Below, in pieces: positions 60,494-64,000 of a DNA stretch of 64,000 bases (position 1 is the first letter of the stretch; each line of letters begins with the position of its first letter). The notes beneath the pieces are model-generated. The model had not been told where the DNA came from and did not search any database. It saw nothing but the letters and a program-made list of their open reading frames with translations. The position numbers and the translations under genes were made by a program. The DNA is from Clostridium felsineum DSM 794 (GTDB lineage: Bacteria; Bacillota; Clostridia; Clostridiales; Clostridiaceae): the NCBI RefSeq assembly GCF_002006355.2, contig NZ_CP096980.1, forward strand, positions 2,542,001 to 2,606,000, in the 5' to 3' direction.

Positions 60494-63358
60494 CTACCTA
60501 ACTTTTATTTCACTAATAAAATCTGTCATTAAAAGAGTAGTAACATTTTTACCCTTTCCACCTCTATTTTGAACTTTTATATCTTCAATTGCAACCTCAA
60601 TTTTATCATTAAGTTTTGATTTAAGTATTATCTTATGTGAATTTTCCTTAACAACAAAACCATACTCCGTAGAATCTTCTTCATTTAAACTTATACCAGT
60701 AACTCCTGATGCAATTTTTCCCATTGCACTAACTGCTGATGATAAGAATTTTATTCCCATTGCCTTTTTAGTTATAAGTAATATTTCTTCCTCTTCCTTT
60801 TCAGAAATATCTACATTTATTAAAATATCTTCTTTGTTTCTTAACTTATAGCATACTTCAATTCCACTCACATCTTTAAATTCAACTAGCCTAGTCTTTT
60901 TTACGAACCCTTTAGCACTGAAGAAATATAAAAATTTATCTTCGTGGAACTCATCTATTGAAATAGTCTTTATTACTTTTCTATGTGAATTAAATTCTTC
61001 ATAAAGCTCACTTAAATTTATAGACTTATCATCCATGTTTTTAAACATATATGAAGGCATGATAATTACCTTACCATCATCTATAAAAATCATGAGAGTA
61101 CTTACTGTTGTTGTATCTATATAATTTCCTCTAGAAGAACCTTGTGTTTTAATTGTACCATTTTTACTTACTTGAATTCCAAAGGTTCTATAATCATCAT
61201 CTTCTACAAATTCAACCGAAATAATTTTATCTAGTGGTGAAATATTTATAGCTTCATGCCCTATTTTATTTCTATCCATTTCCTCAGTCAAAGGTTCTTT
61301 TACTGTAAAATGGAGTCCTTTTTCTGTAGACACCTTTATAAAACCTTCTTCTCTTGTTCTTAAAACAATTTCGGTCTTTACTAATTTTTCATCTTTTTTA
61401 AGCTTTAATGCCATTATTTTTGAATATATAGTATCAAACTTGTGAAGAGCCGTTTTCTTTATATTCCCTTTATCTGTTATAAATATAATATCCTTTTGCT
61501 CACTTAAATTTTCTACGGAATAAATATTTAGTATATTTTCATTTTCTAAATCCAATCCCTTTAGGATATTATCAACCTTTTCTCCTTTTTCTTTCCACTT
61601 ATATTCCGGAATGCTATTACCCTTAAGTTTATACATATTTCCTTCATCCGTAAATATAAGGAGATTATGTGCTGTATTTGTTTCAATTAAAAATCTATTA
61701 AAGTCACCTTCTCTATACTCTATATCCTTTATATCTGAATTAGATCTTAAATAAGTTTTCTTCGGAACACTTTTTACATATCCCTCATTAGACATGGTAA
61801 CAACAATATCTTCTACAACTGTAAACTCTTCTGCATCTATTTTAGCTTCACTATCATCCTCAACTACAGCAGTACGTCTATCTTCACCATATTTTTTTTC
61901 CACTTCTTTAAGTTCACTTTTTACTACCCTAAGTAGTTCTTTTTCATCACTTAATATTTTTTCAAGCTTTTTAATCAACTTAAGAAGTTCTTCATATTCC
62001 TTTTTAAAGGTTTCTATTTCAAGACCAGTAAGCTTATACAACATAAGTTCAACAATTGCTGTTGCTTGTTCATTATTAAATCCAAACTTTTCTACAAGAT
62101 TTTTCTCTGAGTCCTTTTTAGACTTAGAAGCTCTTATAGTGCTTATAATCTCATCCATAATGTCTATTGCTTTTATAAAACCTTCCACAATATTAAATCT
62201 CTTTTTAGCTACATTTAAGCTGTATGTAGTTCTTTTAGTAACTATATCTTTTCTATGGTTTACATAGTGCATTATTATAGTTTTTAGATTCATTGTTTCC
62301 GGTTTTCCATCAGCTAAAGCTACCATATTAAAATTAATATTACACTGAAGTTCAGTTTTTTTAAACAAATATTTCAGAATCTTATTTACAGTTTCTTCAT
62401 CTGCGGATTTTTTAAATTCTATTACTCCTCTAATACCTCTTCTATCTGATTCGTCTCTAATATCCGATATACTTTCAAGGATTTTAGAGTGTTTTTTATC
62501 CGCCGTCATTTCAGAAATAGTTTGAAGTATTTTAGCCTTATTTCTTCTATATGGGAATTCACTAATTACTATAGAAAGCCTTCCACTCTCAAGCCTTTCT
62601 ATTTTCGTTTTTGCTCTTAATGTTACTTTTCCTTCTCCCGTTTCATAAGCCGCTATTAAAGAATTTTTTCCGATTATTATTCCTCCTGTTGGAAGATCCG
62701 GGCCTTTTACATACTGCATAAGCTCTTTAACTGTTACATTTTTATTATCTATGTACTTTAAAACAGCATCTATAACTTCTCTTAAATTATGAGGTGGAAT
62801 ATTGGTAGAAAGTCCAACAGCAATTCCAAATGCTCCGTTTACTAAAAGATTAGGATAGGCCGCTGGAAGTACTGAAGGTTCTTTTTCAGAACCAGAGTAA
62901 TTATCTACCATTTTAACCACATTTTTATCTATATCATTTATCATTTCAAGCGCTATTGGTGTAAGCCTTGCTTCAGTATAACGCATAGCAGCCGCACTAT
63001 CTCCATCTATACTTCCCCAGTTACCATGTCCATCTATTAAAGGGTGTCTTGTTGTAAAATCTTGTGCTAAAATAACCATAGACTCATAAACTGAAGAATC
63101 ACCATGAGGATGATACTTTCCTAAAATGTCACCTACTATCCTAGCTGATTTATAATACGGCTTATCTGGAAATGCTTTTAGCATATATGCACCATATAAA
63201 ATCCTTCTATGAACAGGTTTTAATCCATCTCTTACATCTGGAAGTGCTCTATCCTTTGCAACTTCAACCGCATAAGGAAGGTAGTTTTCTGGCATAGCCT
63301 CCTCTAGTGGTATCTTTATAATATTATTATCCTTAGGTATATTAACTTTCTTTCCCAT
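60494..63358 (-). CDS. parC: DNA topoisomerase IV subunit A
   Basis: A 954-residue type IIA topoisomerase A subunit that breaks and rejoins DNA to decatenate daughter chromosomes. The active Tyr-127 is in AAAMRYTEARL, preceded by the quinolone-region sequence YHPHGDSSVYESMV. A coiled-coil tower and a C-terminal beta-pinwheel domain (about 500-940, with repeats such as KRITVSNEGYVKSVPKKT, here MSNEGYVKSVPKKTYL) follow. Sequence details and pairing with the upstream B-subunit gene favour ParC over GyrA, but the two families are close. Confidence 0.9.
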   Translation of the reverse strand: MGKKVNIPKDNNIIKIPLEEAMPENYLPYAVEVAKDRALPDVRDGLKPVHRRILYGAYMLKAFPDKPYYKSARIVGDILGKYHPHGDSSVYESMVILAQDFTTRHPLIDGHGNWGSIDGDSAAAMRYTEARLTPIALEMINDIDKNVVKMVDNYSGSEKEPSVLPAAYPNLLVNGAFGIAVGLSTNIPPHNLREVIDAVLKYIDNKNVTVKELMQYVKGPDLPTGGIIIGKNSLIAAYETGEGKVTLRAKTKIERLESGRLSIVISEFPYRRNKAKILQTISEMTADKKHSKILESISDIRDESDRRGIRGVIEFKKSADEETVNKILKYLFKKTELQCNINFNMVALADGKPETMNLKTIIMHYVNHRKDIVTKRTTYSLNVAKKRFNIVEGFIKAIDIMDEIISTIRASKSKKDSEKNLVEKFGFNNEQATAIVELMLYKLTGLEIETFKKEYEELLKLIKKLEKILSDEKELLRVVKSELKEVEKKYGEDRRTAVVEDDSEAKIDAEEFTVVEDIVVTMSNEGYVKSVPKKTYLRSNSDIKDIEYREGDFNRFLIETNTAHNLLIFTDEGNMYKLKGNSIPEYKWKEKGEKVDNILKGLDLENENILNIYSVENLSEQKDIIFITDKGNIKKTALHKFDTIYSKIMALKLKKDEKLVKTEIVLRTREEGFIKVSTEKGLHFTVKEPLTEEMDRNKIGHEAINISPLDKIISVEFVEDDDYRTFGIQVSKNGTIKTQGSSRGNYIDTTTVSTLMIFIDDGKVIIMPSYMFKNMDDKSINLSELYEEFNSHRKVIKTISIDEFHEDKFLYFFSAKGFVKKTRLVEFKDVSGIEVCYKLRNKEDILINVDISEKEEEEILLITKKAMGIKFLSSAVSAMGKIASGVTGISLNEEDSTEYGFVVKENSHKIILKSKLNDKIEVAIEDIKVQNRGGKGKNVTTLLMTDFISEIKVR

Positions 63359-63378
63359 TCTAAGTCCTCCCCAAACTA

Positions 63379-64000
63379 TTAAAATTCAGCGTATTTATAC
63401 ATATAATTTTTTCTAGGTTCAACCACGTCTCCCATAAGAAGAGATACCATTTTTTCAGCCTTTGCCGCATCCTCTATAGTAACCATTTGAAGAGTTCTTG
63501 TTTCTGGATTTAAAGTAGTTTCCCAAAGTTGATCTGGATTCATTTCTCCAAGACCTTTGTATCTTTGTATAAGATATCCTTTTCCAACTTCTTTTTTTGC
63601 TTCATCAAGCTGTTCATCGCTATAAGCGTATTTTACTACTTCACCTTTTTTAGTATTCTTGTATACCTTATATAATGGTGGAAGAGCTATATAAAGATGT
63701 TCATTTGCTATAAGCTGACGCATGTACCTATATACATAAGTCATCCACAAAGTTCTTATATGATAACCATCTACATCAGCATCACTCATTATTATTATTT
63801 TGTCATACCTTAAATCTTCTTCCTTATAATTATCCAGTATTCCTGTTCCTACAGCAGTATTAAATATTTTTAATTCTTCACTTCCAAGCACATTTTCAAG
63901 CTTTTGCTTTTCAGTATTCATTATTTTTCCTTTAGAAGGCATTATACTTTGAAATCTTCTATCCCTAGCTTGCTTTGCACTTCCTCCTGCTGAATCTCCC
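63379..64000 (-). CDS. parE: DNA topoisomerase IV subunit B, C-terminal part (runs off right edge)
   Basis: Only the last about 207 codons are in the window. The sequence visible up to the right edge includes the TOPRIM Glu/Gly pattern just inside it (GDSAGGSAKQARDRRFQSIM), then IIIMSDADVDGYHIRTL with the metal-binding Asp-x-Asp, and ends with the B-subunit motif YLIQRYKGLGEMNPDQLWET. It is an ATP-driven subunit that pairs with ParC. The reading frame stays open to base 64000. parC begins 20 bases downstream. Confidence 0.92.
   Translation of the reverse strand, partial: GDSAGGSAKQARDRRFQSIMPSKGKIMNTEKQKLENVLGSEELKIFNTAVGTGILDNYKEEDLRYDKIIIMSDADVDGYHIRTLWMTYVYRYMRQLIANEHLYIALPPLYKVYKNTKKGEVVKYAYSDEQLDEAKKEVGKGYLIQRYKGLGEMNPDQLWETTLNPETRTLQMVTIEDAAKAEKMVSLLMGDVVEPRKNYMYKYAEF

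Noticed and set aside
1..64000. CRISPR arrays, tRNA and rRNA genes
   Set aside because: No regularly spaced repeats and no cloverleaf or rRNA-like sequence were noticed by reading; a dedicated scan was not possible.

Overview
The window is about 64 kb of AT-rich chromosomal DNA from a spore-forming, anaerobic, butyrate-type Clostridium. The evidence is a spoIIIA sporulation operon, an H-type small acid-soluble spore protein, butyrate kinase, [FeFe]-hydrogenase maturases HydE and HydF, a single-chain PurL, strong GGAGG ribosome sites and frequent TTG/GTG starts. Gene content and order recall Clostridium acetobutylicum and its close solventogenic relatives; that assignment is from memory, not from a search.

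Region by region. 1-6.1 kb (minus strand): spoIIIAA-AG (AG runs off the left edge), then efp and a Xaa-Pro peptidase. 6.3-12.3 kb: a type IV pilus/type II secretion operon, read pilB-pilC-major pilin-four minor prepilin-like genes-PilM/N/O-like genes. 12.5-16.3 kb: three tandem paralogous secreted proteins with bacterial Ig-like repeats and a shared C-terminal domain of unknown function. 16.5-31.6 kb: housekeeping and accessory genes (hexapeptide acetyltransferase fused to a second domain, free-Met-R-sulfoxide reductase, rqcH, sspH, buk, pentapeptide protein, purL, M16C peptidase, GT2). 31.7-36.3 kb: a solitary amino-acid-binding lipoprotein, then aspA-hydF-cvfB on the plus strand. 36.4 kb: an orphan, divergent flagellin with a sigma-D-like promoter.

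37.3-55.7 kb is an accessory redox/detoxification stretch. It holds aldo/keto reductases, a carboxymuconolactone-decarboxylase-like protein, flavodoxins, a metallo-beta-lactamase-fold protein, MATE, LysR, HxlR and two MerR regulators, a nitroreductase, a VOC protein, two tautomerases and a beta-glucoside PTS operon. Several members are decayed: a yqhD-type alcohol dehydrogenase, a flavodoxin-like reductase, and a scrap resembling LtrA. 56-64 kb: a ferritin-like protein, an endonuclease IV-like protein, hydE coupled to an M16 peptidase, a DJ-1/PfpI protein, and parC-parE (topoisomerase IV; parE runs off the right edge).

The strongest unexplained structure is regulatory. Five promoters between 50.3 and 55.0 kb have a TTGAC(C/T) box and a -10 box separated by exactly 19 bp with a dyad in the spacer, the hallmark of MerR-controlled promoters. 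Their operators fall into two classes, which can be paired with the two local MerR genes. Separately, an 18-bp motif (15/18 identical) lies about 75 bp upstream of both the MATE-lysR unit and the flavodoxin/AKR operon, a candidate LysR regulon. No rRNA, tRNA, CRISPR array, transposase or prophage was seen.
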